A DNA stretch of 64,000 bases, taken from Pyrrhosoma nymphula (lineage: Eukaryota > Arthropoda > Insecta > Odonata > Coenagrionidae). The stretch is taken from the NCBI GenBank assembly GCA_963573305.1, contig OY754335.1:49869985-49933984 (forward strand), given 5' to 3'. This document shows, piece by piece, positions 35,866 to 47,357 of this stretch (position 1 is the stretch's first letter; every line of letters starts with the position of its first letter). The notes under the pieces were generated by a model that had not been told where the DNA came from, ran no database searches, and saw nothing but the letters and a program-made list of their open reading frames with translations. Both the position numbers and the translations under genes were made by a program.

Positions 35866-36385
35866 ATTACGATGTTTCACCGCATCTCGCCTGACACCGT
35901 TGATTTCAAGAAGTGACGTGGTACAATCATGAAAGATTGGAGATTTGGGTGTATTTGGATCACACGGTACAATCTCCCGCAGTCTTAGCGGTTGAGTTTT
36001 TCTCACCGGAATATTGTTCATCGAGTTGAAAATTCCGCTAAGAAACGCATTGAGCAACAGGGTGGACGCTTAAATTACCCACGCACGAGTAAATAAAGCG
36101 CACTAAAATCTCAAACTGGCCTTGTTTACACCACATGACTTCCTAGTTACGTGATCGAAATTATTTCGAAAGGCTCATCCCCCCTCCCTGGAATTCCACA
36201 ATTACCAATTGGGGAAACATTTCAGTCGGGTACGATTAGTACATCTCTTCAAGTAAAGCAATTCGTCCGTCAGATGGTACGATTAAATATATTTCCCATG
36301 GCGCCTTTCCTTTATAGCAGGCTAATTCCGGCGCCAGGCTTCTATCCTCACTTCCACTTCGAATCCTAATACCTTTCCTCCCGGC
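35866..36385. other. Unassigned DNA
   Basis: Frames of 72-76 codons on opposite strands (35827-36057, 36151-36369) have no signature. Confidence 0.45.
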
Positions 36386-36388
36386 GTG

Positions 36389-36500
36389 AGGTGCCGAATC
36401 GTGCGGGACAGACTTGAATTACATGTGAACAGCTCGGAGGGACTCTGTTATATGAGAGAGGGTCAGGAGATGGGTCATGTTGGCTTCTCTTCCTTACAAC
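36389..36500 (+). repeat. Dispersed repeat D, copy 2
   Basis: Same repeat as 34686-34795, diverged at perhaps one position in six. Confidence 0.75.
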
Positions 36501-37060
36501 ACGATAAGTTTTCGTTGCCGCGCGGGGTCCAACACGCGCTGGTAAGTTTCGAGGGGATGGAGACGCACAGTCGGAACGAGCGGGCGGAACATTATTCGGG
36601 CAATTAAAAACGACCGAAGGAGAGGCGTTTTATTGCCTCCTGGTGGCGGAAAGTCTTTACGGGAATGGACGCACCGGACACGCGATGACCCCTCTTCACT
36701 ATCACCCGAGTCGGCACGGGGTAGTGCCTGTATAGTACGGGGATGTTGGGGAGGTCTAAAGGCCCGCTCCAACACGAGGCATTTCACGGTGCAGCTTGGG
36801 GCTGCGTCCGTATAGTTCCCGCAAAAGTTCTTGGCGCAGATCTGAGTGGCATGGAGAGTAGATAGAAATAGAGGGACGTACAGGGGAATGACAGAGGGAA
36901 AGAGAGGAAGGCAACAAGAGAGAGAGAATAAGGCAGGGGGAACCAAACTACTTCGTGAAAAAGACACGAGGTACACACAGGACAAGTGGTTAAAATCACC
37001 CATCGCTATGATATAACGAGGAATCCTGTATTGAGGTCTCATTGTGAGACGAGTCAAAAC
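36501..37060. other. GC-richer block
   Basis: Elevated CpG content to about 36830, then purine-rich. A splice-donor-like CTGGTAAGT sits at 36539-36547, but no exon on its left can be supported. The 187-codon minus-strand frame (36494-37057) shows no domain. Confidence 0.4.
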
Positions 37061-38560
37061 GGGATGGGCGAAACGTGGTGAGTCATCTCACTTCTCGAAG
37101 TGCTTGTGCTGGCGGAAGTTAGAAAAGTTTTCTCACTAACTCTCTATACAAAACAACCTTCTTCCCTCGTTCCGCAGGATTTTGAAAGTTTCGTAGCCTA
37201 TGTATCAAAATCGTCCACTGCGCAGCGCAAGCCAAGTAGGCAAGTAAAGGCAGTATAGGCAAATAAAGGCAGCACAAGCTCCCATACGCATAACAAGATC
37301 AATCCTGTTTGCTCAACGACATTATTTAACATTTCAACAATATATTGTGCATAAAACCTTGCGTTCCTGTTCGTTCCATAAACCATAAACGTCCCATTTT
37401 TCGGTCAACCCTTTTACATCAATCCATTTACTAGTTTTAAAATCGTGGACTGATTAGTTATCGTTATTACAACGTTTAACATGTGAAGATCATCGTAAGT
37501 GCTCGCCACGGATTCATTTCAACATACAGCTGGAGTGGTGCAAGAATAATTTTGTTAAATTATAAAATTTTAATTTATTAATTACATTTGAAGTTATGAA
37601 GTTATTTGAAGTTTTGAAGTTGCTAATTTCTCTAGTTTAGGTCATATTCGTTGAATTTGATGATCTACGATATCTCGCTTGAGCTATATTAAACTGTGGA
37701 ATGTTTTACCAAATTGATTAACACTAATTCATTGATCTTAGAAGATTATTGATTGATAAACAAAAAAATATAAAAAAAATAACATGATTAGTATGAAAAT
37801 GAGAAAAAGTGTCACGTGATTCCAAAATACAGGACTTACTATGTGTACACAAGGTGAGCATTGCAGCTCTACTTTTTTTATTTGGTTACTATCTGATAGA
37901 AAAGAACAAAAGCCTTCTCAAAAGTAAAAATAGCGAGAAAATACCTAATCCAAAAAATATGATTAATACATTTCAAAGAGTGAGAACATTTATTAATTGA
38001 GATTGGTGCATACGTGTAAAAACAGCACCATCTGATGTTCCCCTGGGATCAGGCAGACTCGATTGTAAAACAGAGTTATAATATAGTGTTGTTAACTATG
38101 CTGTGATATACTTGTATTTTAATAATTATATGTATTTGTGAAATAAAAAATCCAATTTATCAGTGTTGGAGAATCAAAGAAGGCAGCTCAATTGTATGGA
38201 AGGCATAAAGACATAAGATGTTTTGTTGAAGAGATTGATGATAGGGTAGAGCGCTTGGCAAGTGCGGAAGGGGAAGGTAGAGGATGTAAATTGTGGACCA
38301 CATGTGGGGAACAGAGCGTTTAACGAACTCTTGAGCGACTTGGTGGCTGGCAAGCTGAGTAGTTCGAGGAATATGTCCCTAAAAAAGAATTTAATGTACG
38401 AACTATCCAAAACCCTACCAATCAGTTAGTAGAATACCAAATTAATAAAAAAGATTGATAAGATCACGTCTCGTATGCTTGGTTCTTGTACTACTTCCAA
38501 AATTCTTGTATTTGCATATATTCAGGTGTTTTTACTCTTCCCGTGCATTGGGTTACATGC
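37061..38560. other. AT-rich DNA with small simple repeats
   Basis: Two short tandem features: a 19-bp unit AGGCAARTAAAGGCAGYAY twice at about 37238-37275, and GAAGTT words at about 37588-37621. A minus-strand 78-codon frame (38174-38410) is unassigned. Confidence 0.45.
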
Positions 38561-38567
38561 AGTGGGT

Positions 38568-38765
38568 TATTTTTTTCTCAGAAATCAATAACAGCATATT
38601 TACTTGACAACAAGCTCTGGTCTTAAACGCATTGGAATTTCATTTTGCTCAGTTAACCTGATTAGGAATTCAAAGAATTGGGTTTTGTGCAATGGTTAAA
38701 GTTTTTTTGCTTTGAAAAAATACTTTCACTCAAGATAGAGGTCTAAAAATATTTTATCGGATTCT
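38568..38765 (+). repeat. Diverged repeat E, copy 1
   Basis: Two modules recur downstream: TTTTCTCAGAAATCAATAAC (copy at about 39226) and TTGGGTTTTGTGCAATGGTT through ATTTTATCGGA (copy at about 39059-39141). The order of the modules differs between copies. Confidence 0.5.
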
Positions 38766-38823
38766 CGAAAGAATGAAATTTTTCATTTTCTTCAATCGAT
38801 TCCCCTCTTATATGATAATTTAT

Positions 38824-39080
38824 AAAGGGAGGGTTATCCCGAGCTTCGCAGGGGTAATTCAGCTATACATATATAAAAATGTTATGGTGTCAGTATGTCC
38901 GTCTGTCTGTCTGTTGTCCCATCACTCAAATACTACTGGAACGATTGAGCTGAAATTAGTCATGTAGATAGAAAATATAGGTATCTGGCTGTAACATAGG
39001 CTATATTGAAAAATCCTAGGAGCCCCCAAAGGCCACCCCTGGTGGTCCAAGCTAAGCTTTGGGTTCGGTGCAGTGGTTTC
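38824..39080 (+). mobile_element. RTE-like LINE tail relic
   Basis: CCCGAGCTTCGCAGGGGT, GTCCGTCTGTCTGTCTGT and ACTACTGGAACGATTGAGC are in the order seen in the 3' regions of RTE-type LINEs in insects. No coding frame is attached. Confidence 0.45.
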
Positions 39081-39285
39081 ATTTTTTGATTTTTAAAAGT
39101 ACTTTCACCCAAGATAGACAGCCGGGATTTTTTTATCGGATGGCTAAATAAATAGTTTTTTTCTATTGATTTTTTTAGGCTTCACATTTGTCTGAAATTT
39201 TTTTTTTTTAGCTGAAAATCTCATATTTTTCTCTAAAATCAGCAATAGCTAATTTCACTGACGACCAGAGATTTGATTTCAAAGG
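39059..39285 (+). repeat. Diverged repeat E, copy 2
   Basis: Carries TACTTTCACCCAAGATAGA and TTTTATCGGA as in copy 1, and a CTAAAATCAGCAATAG module near 39226. Confidence 0.5.
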
Positions 39286-41090
39286 ATATTCATGCCTCTA
39301 GCATTTAAATATCATGTTTTTCTGCGGGCCCATCATAACACTTAGACAGGAAATCTGTTTAAGACGGTCCCAGAGTCCCAAGGGCCCCATGATAGATTGC
39401 TTCGGGGGGTAATCGATAATTCAATGCACATTTACAACAAGTTTACTCTTCAAAGTCTATTCTCAAAGTAGCTCTCATAGGGGCACTACATGTATATGAG
39501 AGAACACTTACGTAGTAAATGATACACATAAAGGAATTAACGAGGCTACGCAAGCAATTAAACGTTCAGGAATATTTATGTTCAGCGAATAGTAATGGTA
39601 ATAATGCCTCTCTTGCTACAACAAACACAGCTTTGTTTATTATCGTTTAATACTCAGATGTATCACACGTAGTGGAACCGCCTGCCTCTCATTACGATTG
39701 TGAATTGGTTTTTAGACCAACTCCCACATCATAAACGTTACAAAATATTTACATGTGTTTAAAAGTGTTATAGTGAAATTAACTTACATTCACTCAACCA
39801 TAGAGTTTATTATTAAAGAGTCTCACTCACCGCTGTGTTTCCCCTCCGTGGACTTAAAAATATATCCATAAACATGCCTAATAGAATAAAGGGTAACCTT
39901 TCGAAAAAATGTTCTAAAGCATGAGGAATGTCTTCTTGGCGAGTAACTGAGTCCTTGCATGAAAAACGACAAAGGTTAGACTTGAATGCCCAAAGACATG
40001 TCCACCATCGATCGCATGAGTATCTCCCCGTGGTTTTTCTCGGGTTACGCTAAGAACCGCACAAATTAAATCCCAACCTAACCTAGGGTCGGGTAACCAA
40101 CTATAAATCTGGTTCAAATATAGATCCATCTGTTTCGAAACTTTACTCTGTTTTAAGATGGTGGAAACTATAATGACGTCACTACATGCTTCTCACCCGA
40201 AAGATGAGCGGAAATTCTGCACAATGAACGACATCCGTGCATGAAAATCGGCAAGTGCACTAAGAATCGCCATAGATTTTTTATTTAGCTATCGTAACCA
40301 ATGATAATGTCTACTCTTTACACCGAAGGCCCAGTCCGGGTGACGGTGGATTGATAGGTCAAATAAACATGGCTGCTGCTACAAATGCTCCTTTTGACGT
40401 TGTAAACCGCCGGATTGTACCCTACTATCCAATCCTGTTTAAGATACTAAACGCACATATCAAAATTGAATAGCGCTACTCAATTAAGTCATTGAATGCA
40501 TATATATGTATGTATACAAGGGAAGCGATGAAGCCGTCAATCCCTCAGAAGACGACTCAAGAGAACCGGAGGGAAGAGGTGACCATCTATCAACCTGGGT
40601 GCTATTTAAGAAGTAATGAGTCTGCGTGGTACATTTTTGGGTTAGCCGTCATGAAAGAGGATCAACGGTAATTCATCTCTCCGTGCACCTGGAAAATGGT
40701 TAGCGTGTCTACTACAATGATCACAACGTACTAGATAGGTTACTAACTCCTTAAATGACCACTCTGACACTATTTTTCAGGGTTTGTGGTTTTCTTATAA
40801 AATAAGTTCAATGTTTTTCACACGCGTTGAATTTCTACGGGTACCTTCCACTTTCCACTACGTTTAGATTTAATTATAAACCATCATCTATGTATTATCA
40901 ATATACCATTATTCGGTTTTCAATTTTTTATCTTTTTGATATAAATTAAAAAGCGATTTCGTTATACTTTTTATAATTCAAATCATTTCCCTATTGTATA
41001 AACAGCACTACCACATTATTTTCAAGTTTTTTCTCTCCCGTTGAGAATCAACGGGTATTTTCACTAGTTTTTATATACAAGAGAAGATAT
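39286..41090. other. Unassigned DNA
   Basis: AT-rich with a 71-codon minus-strand frame (39914-40129) and nothing recognisable. Confidence 0.5.
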
Positions 41091-41094
41091 CAGG

Positions 41095-41215
41095 TTTGAG
41101 TCGTGGCAAGATTACATGTTTCGCATCCTGAGGACCCTGGTTCAAATCCCAGTGATTGAGGAGAATTTTCAGTGAAACCCCGATCTCTACTTGGGTGTCC
41201 CTACTTGAGTATGTG
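41095..41215 (+). mobile_element. tRNA-derived SINE, family 1
   Basis: B-box GGTTCAAATCC at 41139-41149 inside a hairpin (CTGGTTCAAATCCCAG). It is followed by GGAGAATTTTCAGTGAAACC and CGATCTCTACTTGG, the family body. An A-box-like stretch is weak. Not a tRNA gene: no matching acceptor strand. Confidence 0.65.
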
Positions 41216-41690
41216 GGGGGAGAACTTAAAATGTATTAATTTGTCCGTCGGAAATGACTGTGGGCCCTTTGGCACCTTACGTTGAGAGAAAGCTCATGCC
41301 AACGCCGGTTTTCTCTCCATCTTTCCTCCATTCCTCAGCAAATCCTCCCCTCAGAAACCAACCCTTCTTTTTTAACGGCGAAAATGACCTCAGTTGTCAG
41401 TCGCCTAACCAAATAATCAAAACAAATCCAAATATATGTAAAATAGTTTAATTTAATTATCTGATTTAATTTGGTTTATTTCGCACATATCAAAAAACAA
41501 CAAGCGTTTTTACATTGCATTTAGTGGGGGCTCGAACTTGACCTTAGAAAATTGCACTGCTGCACACTTTCCACGAAGGAAATCAGGGAATTACTGAGAA
41601 ATATAACCATAAAAGATAGTTTCGCGTAGTTATTATTTCTATATTTAATTCATGCTTCATGAAACCTATCTGATTATAAAGTGATAAATA
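41216..41690. other. Unassigned DNA
   Basis: A 65-codon frame (41254-41451) has no signature. Confidence 0.5.
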
Positions 41691-42256
41691 GATGCTACTT
41701 AGCTCTGGCTAGGCCACATCCCATATACGCCGCGAGTGTTTCAGACCCTGCACAGAAAGGCTTGATTCGCGAAGAAAATTAAATACGAAGGAAAGCCGCA
41801 CACTTTGCTAAAAACTGTTAGGAGTGTACAGAAAATGTCACACAGTTGATGGAAGGATTATGTTGGTAAACGATAGGGAATCAGAAGCTACACACCAGGC
41901 TTAGGTTACTTGATAAACTCCGATCAGGCGAGTTTCAAAACTATTACGAGGATAATATTTTATCCCCACGCTATATAACTACAACTGATAGAAGTGACAG
42001 AATTAGAGAGATATACTTACGATGCAAAAATTCCAGCTATCTACGCACCATTAGTGATTATAACAAAAACATCTTGATACACCTAAAAGATGACATATCG
42101 TTAACATCAATTCACCTCTGACATTCACTCCCTCATTTACCCTATTCTACTCTTATTTCCCTATTCTATTGTTTCCCTATTTCCATGGCAGGTGCCTTAA
42201 CACCCCCTGCTACACGCCTCAGTGGTGACTCACAGGGTAGTATTTAGATGTTGATG
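41691..42256 (+). pseudogene. LINE family X: reverse transcriptase end and 3' tail
   Basis: Reads CYLALARPHPIYAASVSDP, then KAAHFAKN, then SGEFQNYYEDNILSPRY, SDRIREIYLRC and LRTISDYNKN. This is the order in insect CR1/Jockey-type proteins (LVRPHLEYASSVWDP, AARFV, a variable loop, then the final Asn-containing motif). Stops and shifts break it. The tail matches the copies at 21.8 and 34.9 kb. Confidence 0.75.
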
Positions 42257-42695
42257 AATATATAAATATAATATATTTTTATAGAATTAACACGAAGTCA
42301 AATACATACCATAATAAATCATTAGTATTAAAGATATTTACAAAAGACAGCAATACGGAATAGAGGGATTAGAAGGTGACTATTTTTCTTATTTTGCTGG
42401 TGTGTCTGAGGAAGGGTAGGATGAGATCTGTCGGAGGTTGGGTGGACGAAGTGGTGTTGAATAATTCAGGGAGCTAGAAAAATGTTAATCACTGGGAGAA
42501 AGAAAGCTGAAACTTTGGTAAATGAAGAAAAAACTAATAATTAACGCAAGTTTAAATAAATATGTAATGCCTACGATGGTGAAAGAACGGTAAAGCCCTG
42601 CCACGTAGACTAAGGTGTCTTGGGGAGTAATTGATGAATTTCCATGAAAAAACATTAAGTAAAAAACGACCTTTTTTAAAGACTTCTGTGACTTA
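42257..42695. other. AT-rich DNA, nothing recognised
   Basis: No repeat or frame of note beyond part of a minus-strand 91-codon frame (42485-42760). Confidence 0.5.
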
Positions 42696-42699
42696 AGAA

Positions 42700-42975
42700 C
42701 GGTTCCAGACTGCGGTCGTGAGTTTTTTATTCGGTCTCGGTGCAAAGTTTGGATTCTCACTCGGATTATGAGCAGTTTAATTTTTTTATATCCTCGCGCG
42801 TTCCCGGGAAGGCGTTGTGGCGAACGTCTTTTATTATTTTTTTAATGGCGCCGCTAATGTGTCGCCGGAGATACGCAGGGGAATACGATGATCGGCAACA
42901 TGGATAAAAATCTCCTCGTCTCTTCCCCGAGCACGGTCGTTTACGGCCGCGGGCGTGTCGGAGATTCACTGGCTC
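42700..42975. other. GC-rich, CpG-containing patch
   Basis: Contains CGCGCGTTCCCGGG, GGCGCCGCTAATG and GGCCGCGGGCG in AT-rich surroundings. It could be a conserved non-coding block. No exon is evident. Confidence 0.35.
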
Positions 42976-43604
42976 TTATCATGTTTTACGCCGACCGTCA
43001 GAACTTTTGAAATGAACACGGGAACATAAATTTGTGACTGTGGGGTAGGTAATTGAAATCTTGCATAAATGAAGAGTGACTCTCTCAGTTGCCTTCGGGA
43101 TGTATTGTTCTTTTTCTTCATTTTGGTCACGTGTCACGAGGATGAGATGATGTTCAAAAATATAAGAATCAATTTAGTTGCATCAAATTGTTTACAGAAA
43201 AAGGAACATTTATGAAAATGAAGTTTTGGGTTGCCTCTAAGTTATCCCTGTTGCGGAACTTCTATTAGTTCAACCATTTAATTATTTTGATAACAATTAC
43301 ACGCACGAAAAATAAAAATAAATACCAATCACGCCTTTCCTTTCAGGATAGGCAAAGCCATTATTTAATTGATGGCGCTAGCCCTGGAATACTGGCACCC
43401 TTTTAATAATTTCCTCCATAATGCTCTATCATACCTCTTTCCCTTCCCTTACACTCATGCATTGCTTCATACACGCTCTCCCATTCTTAAGACTCCTAAT
43501 ATTCCTTATCTCTGTCTGTTTTGTTATTCAATTCTCTTCCATTTTCTCGGAATGGCAAAACCAAAGCACACTCCATTCATGTAAAAAATAAATTCACACT
43601 GGAA
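42976..43604. other. Unassigned DNA
   Basis: A 71-codon frame (43369-43584) is in a pyrimidine-leaning context without signature. Confidence 0.5.
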
Positions 43605-44537
43605 AGTTATGAAAAGAAAAAAAAATTATAAACAGAGAAAACAGGCTTTTTCTATAAATAATACTAAAGCTTCATTATTGGGTAGTAGATTATCATGATC
43701 AGCACACACAAATACGTCCTACATAAGTATGCATAAGTTATGAAAAGAAACAAAAAATTTTATAAACAGAGAAAACAGGCTTTTTCTATAAATAATACTT
43801 TAGCTTCATTATTGAGTAGTAGATTATCACGATCAGCACACACAAATACGTCCTAAATAAGTATGCATAAGTTATGAAAAGAAACAAAAAAATTTATAAA
43901 CAGAGAAAACAGGCTTTTTCTATAAATAATACTAAAGCTTCATTATTGGGTAGTAGATTATCATGATCAGCACACACAAATACGTCCTTAATAAGTATGC
44001 ATAAGTTATGAAAAGAAACAAAAAAATTTATAAACAGAGAAAACAGGCTTTTTCTATAAATAATACTAAAGCTTCATTATTGGGTAGTAGATTATCATGA
44101 TCAGCACACACAAATACGTCCTACATAAGTATGCATAAGTTATGAAAAGAAACAAAAAATTTTATAAACAGAGAAAACAGGCTTTTTCTATAAATAATAC
44201 TAAAGCTTCATTATTGGGTAGTAGATTATCATGATCAGCACACAAAAATACGTCCTACATAAGTATGCATAAGTTATGAAAAGAAACAAAAAATTTTATA
44301 AACAGAGAAAACAGGCTTTTTCTATAAATAATACTTTAGCTTCATTATTGAGTAGTAGATTATCATGATCAGCACACACAAATACGTCCTACATAAGTAT
44401 GCATAAGTTATGAAAAGAAACAAAAAATTTTATAAACAGAGAAAACAGGCTTTTTCTATAAATAATACTTTAGCTTCATTATTGAGTAGTAGATTATCAT
44501 GATCAGCGCACACAAATACGTCCTACATAAGTATGCA
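43605..44537 (+). repeat. 134-bp satellite array, seven copies
   Basis: Unit starts at 43605, 43736, 43870, 44004, 44138, 44272 and 44406; the first is 131 bp, the others 134 bp. Two linked variants exist. Type A has ACTAAAGC with GGGTAG; type B has ACTTTAGC with GAGTAG. The order is A B A A A B B. Other differences are single bases. No frame crosses the units. Confidence 0.95.
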
Positions 44538-47190
44538 AAGACACACATATTCATTCAATGCACTACGTATAGAATAATGAATATATTTCTATACAGAATT
44601 ATTATACTAAAATACATTTAAATACATGAAATATTATAAGAATGAACAAGCAATATTATTTGCATTCTTGAGACCACCATGCGTCCATGTCTTTGAAGGC
44701 TGCTGATTAAAGTTTATGATTGGTCAGAATTAATAATAGTTTAAAAATAATCTCTGAGTTTCAGACCTCAAGTATTCAGTTAATAAATAGTCCGTCTCAA
44801 TTGAAATATTGTAATTCACGTAATTGTTTAAAAATAAAAATTAAAAAAAATATTTTGAGAAATAGGTCATCCGACTTTCTCACAAATAACACAATGCGCT
44901 CAGCATCTAGTTATATTTAAGCAAAGGTTGAATTCAAGTTGTATGCTAATCCTCAAGCAGTCAATCAGTTAGTAACCCAGCCGTAGGTAGCATTAGAATA
45001 ATTCAGAAAGCGTGAAGAAAAATAAACTCGCCGGGAATTTCTCGTAGACTACTTCCACATACCTTTGATGAAAATATTAGATCCTAAGTTTATCTCCTTT
45101 TACGGAGCACAAATACTGGATTTAGAGCTATAGTTTTGAAATATAAAATTAAACCGCAGCGCTGAAACATTATAAACTGAAATGAGTACTTACTGCCGAG
45201 TCAGAGGTACAACATGTACAACGCCAGGTCAAGACCAAATCAATAGGTATGGGTACCTACATTATCCTTTTACAGTGTACAAGACTAGTCACTTATGTCT
45301 TTAACTTGGTGACCATTAAAATTATATTGTTGTTCATCCCTTTTTCTGGTATAACCATCAAAATTTAAGCTTCAAATGAAGGAATGGTCTTGCAAATTAC
45401 TGTCAACAGATATAAAAAGGGTGCCTTCATGTAATCATAAAAAGTGAATGTCTCACTAAACCTTACTGTATGATTTTTTGTATTAAACGCTGCAGTAAAG
45501 GTACGGACATGGTTAAAAATAGCATGAGAGGATCAGATGTAACCTTGCTAAAGACTTTCAAACTCACACTCCATAGTAACGCTAGAATTAGCCATGTGAA
45601 TATGAATATGCGAAGAAAAATCTGGATTTATTCGTCGTTCAATTCTTGGGTAACACTTACTAGAAATACCTAATTTATAAAAATGGCATTTACCGATTAT
45701 TCAGGTAAGTATTTCTTGCAAGAATAACCAATGAGATAAGGAAATTTTGCTTTGAAAAATGTGGGAAATAACGCTAAAACTATCAAAAATCAAAATTAAT
45801 ACGAGATATTTTACTGATTTGGGCAAAAATATCGCATATTTAATTGGCATTGTAATTTAATCAAATATATCATAATTATTTTAAAATTTCAATTATCTCA
45901 ATGTTTCAAAAATATGCCTTAAAAAAAATAAAAATGGACTTAAACAAACTCTTATCACGCCTCAGAAAAAATTATCAAACAACTTAGTTTTGTTGCATGA
46001 TCTACCATTTTTTCTGACCAAATGCGAGTAATATGATTTTCCATCCCCGCAAGAACGACATGAGAAAGTTCATGAAAGACTCCCTAATGTTTTTTCCTTT
46101 TTAAGAACATGGAAGTTGTTTCCGTGAAGGCTTCCGCGGAGTCATTGGCTTGGAGAGACATTGTTTCCGAAATATAGCCCAGGAGAAAATGGATAAACGC
46201 GGAGGAAGACCCGAAAACAATGTTTCTCCAAATGAAAGTTGTTTCTTTGGCTTAAAAATATATAAGAAACGTACCAATCAACATGCAAAGAATATGATTT
46301 ATTTTTTCAACGCTTCGATAAACAATGCACCACTAAATAGACCCATTTTTATAAAAGATATAATGATATAAACAAGTCCTCTCGTCGAAGGAAATTATCC
46401 ATAGATGAAATGTGGTTCGTGACTTCAACAATGGACGGCATTCGACTAGAAAGACTTTGGCTGTAAATCTCATACGACATATGCACCAAGAGCACTTTCA
46501 TTTATTTCGCTTGTCAACTCCAACCCGAATTCTTTTCCAGCCAAACCTTTACCCAGTTCAGAAATTTAGAGCAATAACTGCCTGTAGTCGTAATGTAAGA
46601 ATTTAATTCTAAAAATTAAGCAACTGAAAGAAGCACCAAGGAGGTTAAAATGAAATGGAGAAGGCATGACCGTGAACGCTCATGGGCGAAAGTGAAGCAA
46701 GAATAGGGGTGCTTGGGAAGGATTTTGTGCGGAGTAGGTGTTGCCAAACCAGTCACAAAACATCGCCTTGTCTGTGGCTTTTAACTTAGATTTGACGAAA
46801 ATCGAACGCGACCGCCGGACACGTAAGCCAGAGGAAGATCTAAACTGTGCCGACTGCAATGGTGGAATTGGCTTCAAGAATCAAATGGTATGACGCCTCC
46901 ATTTCTTTTCTCACCTCCTTGAAAAGCAAAGAGTATACGAACAGGAAGCATGAAGTATGGTGATATTAAAGACGCAAAAGATTTTTTAGCCGACAAACTT
47001 CCCAGAAGTTAGCTTAATACTCATAACTGAGGCTTTAGGGTGGTTCAACCATAGAAGGACAGATGTCATTATATTCATATTCTTGGTACTTATAGAAATA
47101 CGCGTCTTCTACCTGATATCACTCACTCAGTGATTCAAGCCTTTCAGTGATTCAAGGTTGGTTAGGATAGTTGAAGGTAGAGCTCACCCC
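44538..47190. other. Unassigned DNA
   Basis: AT-rich, with frames of 64-73 codons at 44720-44920, 45470-45673, 46150-46371, 46412-46606 and, on the minus strand, 46680-46877. None has a signature and none is extended by neighbours. Confidence 0.45.
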
Positions 47191-47194
47191 GGAC

Positions 47195-47357
47195 TAAGCC
47201 ACAGGCGCGTGAATTTCACACATTCAGGTTAGGGGGGCCAGTTCCTTTCCCTGGGCCACCTCGCACTTCGGGGGCGTTCAAAGGTTTCACCCGGATTTGA
47301 ACCCGGAACCCTTCGATCAGTAGCCAAGCGCTCTACCCACTAGGCCACCACGCTTAA
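47195..47357 (-). mobile_element. tRNA-derived SINE, family 2
   Basis: Minus strand: A box TGGCCTAGTGG and B box GGTTCAAATCC with canonical spacing, including AGAGCGCTTGGCTACTGATC between them. This is the best Pol III promoter in the window. The 3' side lacks an acceptor strand and continues into a non-tRNA body (GGTGGCCCAGGGAAAGG), so it is a SINE head, not a tRNA gene. The 3' limit is uncertain. Confidence 0.75.

Noticed and set aside
36538..36547. Splice donor CTGGTAAGT as evidence for an exon
   Set aside because: Such sites occur by chance; no coding signature or acceptor supports an exon.
36494..37057. 187-codon minus-strand frame
   Set aside because: GC and purine bias removes stops; hydrophobic stretches follow from C/T-rich codons; no family signature.
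43605..44537. CRISPR array
   Set aside because: Units are contiguous 134-bp copies without unique spacers, in eukaryotic DNA.
47283..47354. Functional tRNA gene on the minus strand
   Set aside because: A and B boxes are good, but there is no acceptor strand and the sequence continues into a SINE body.
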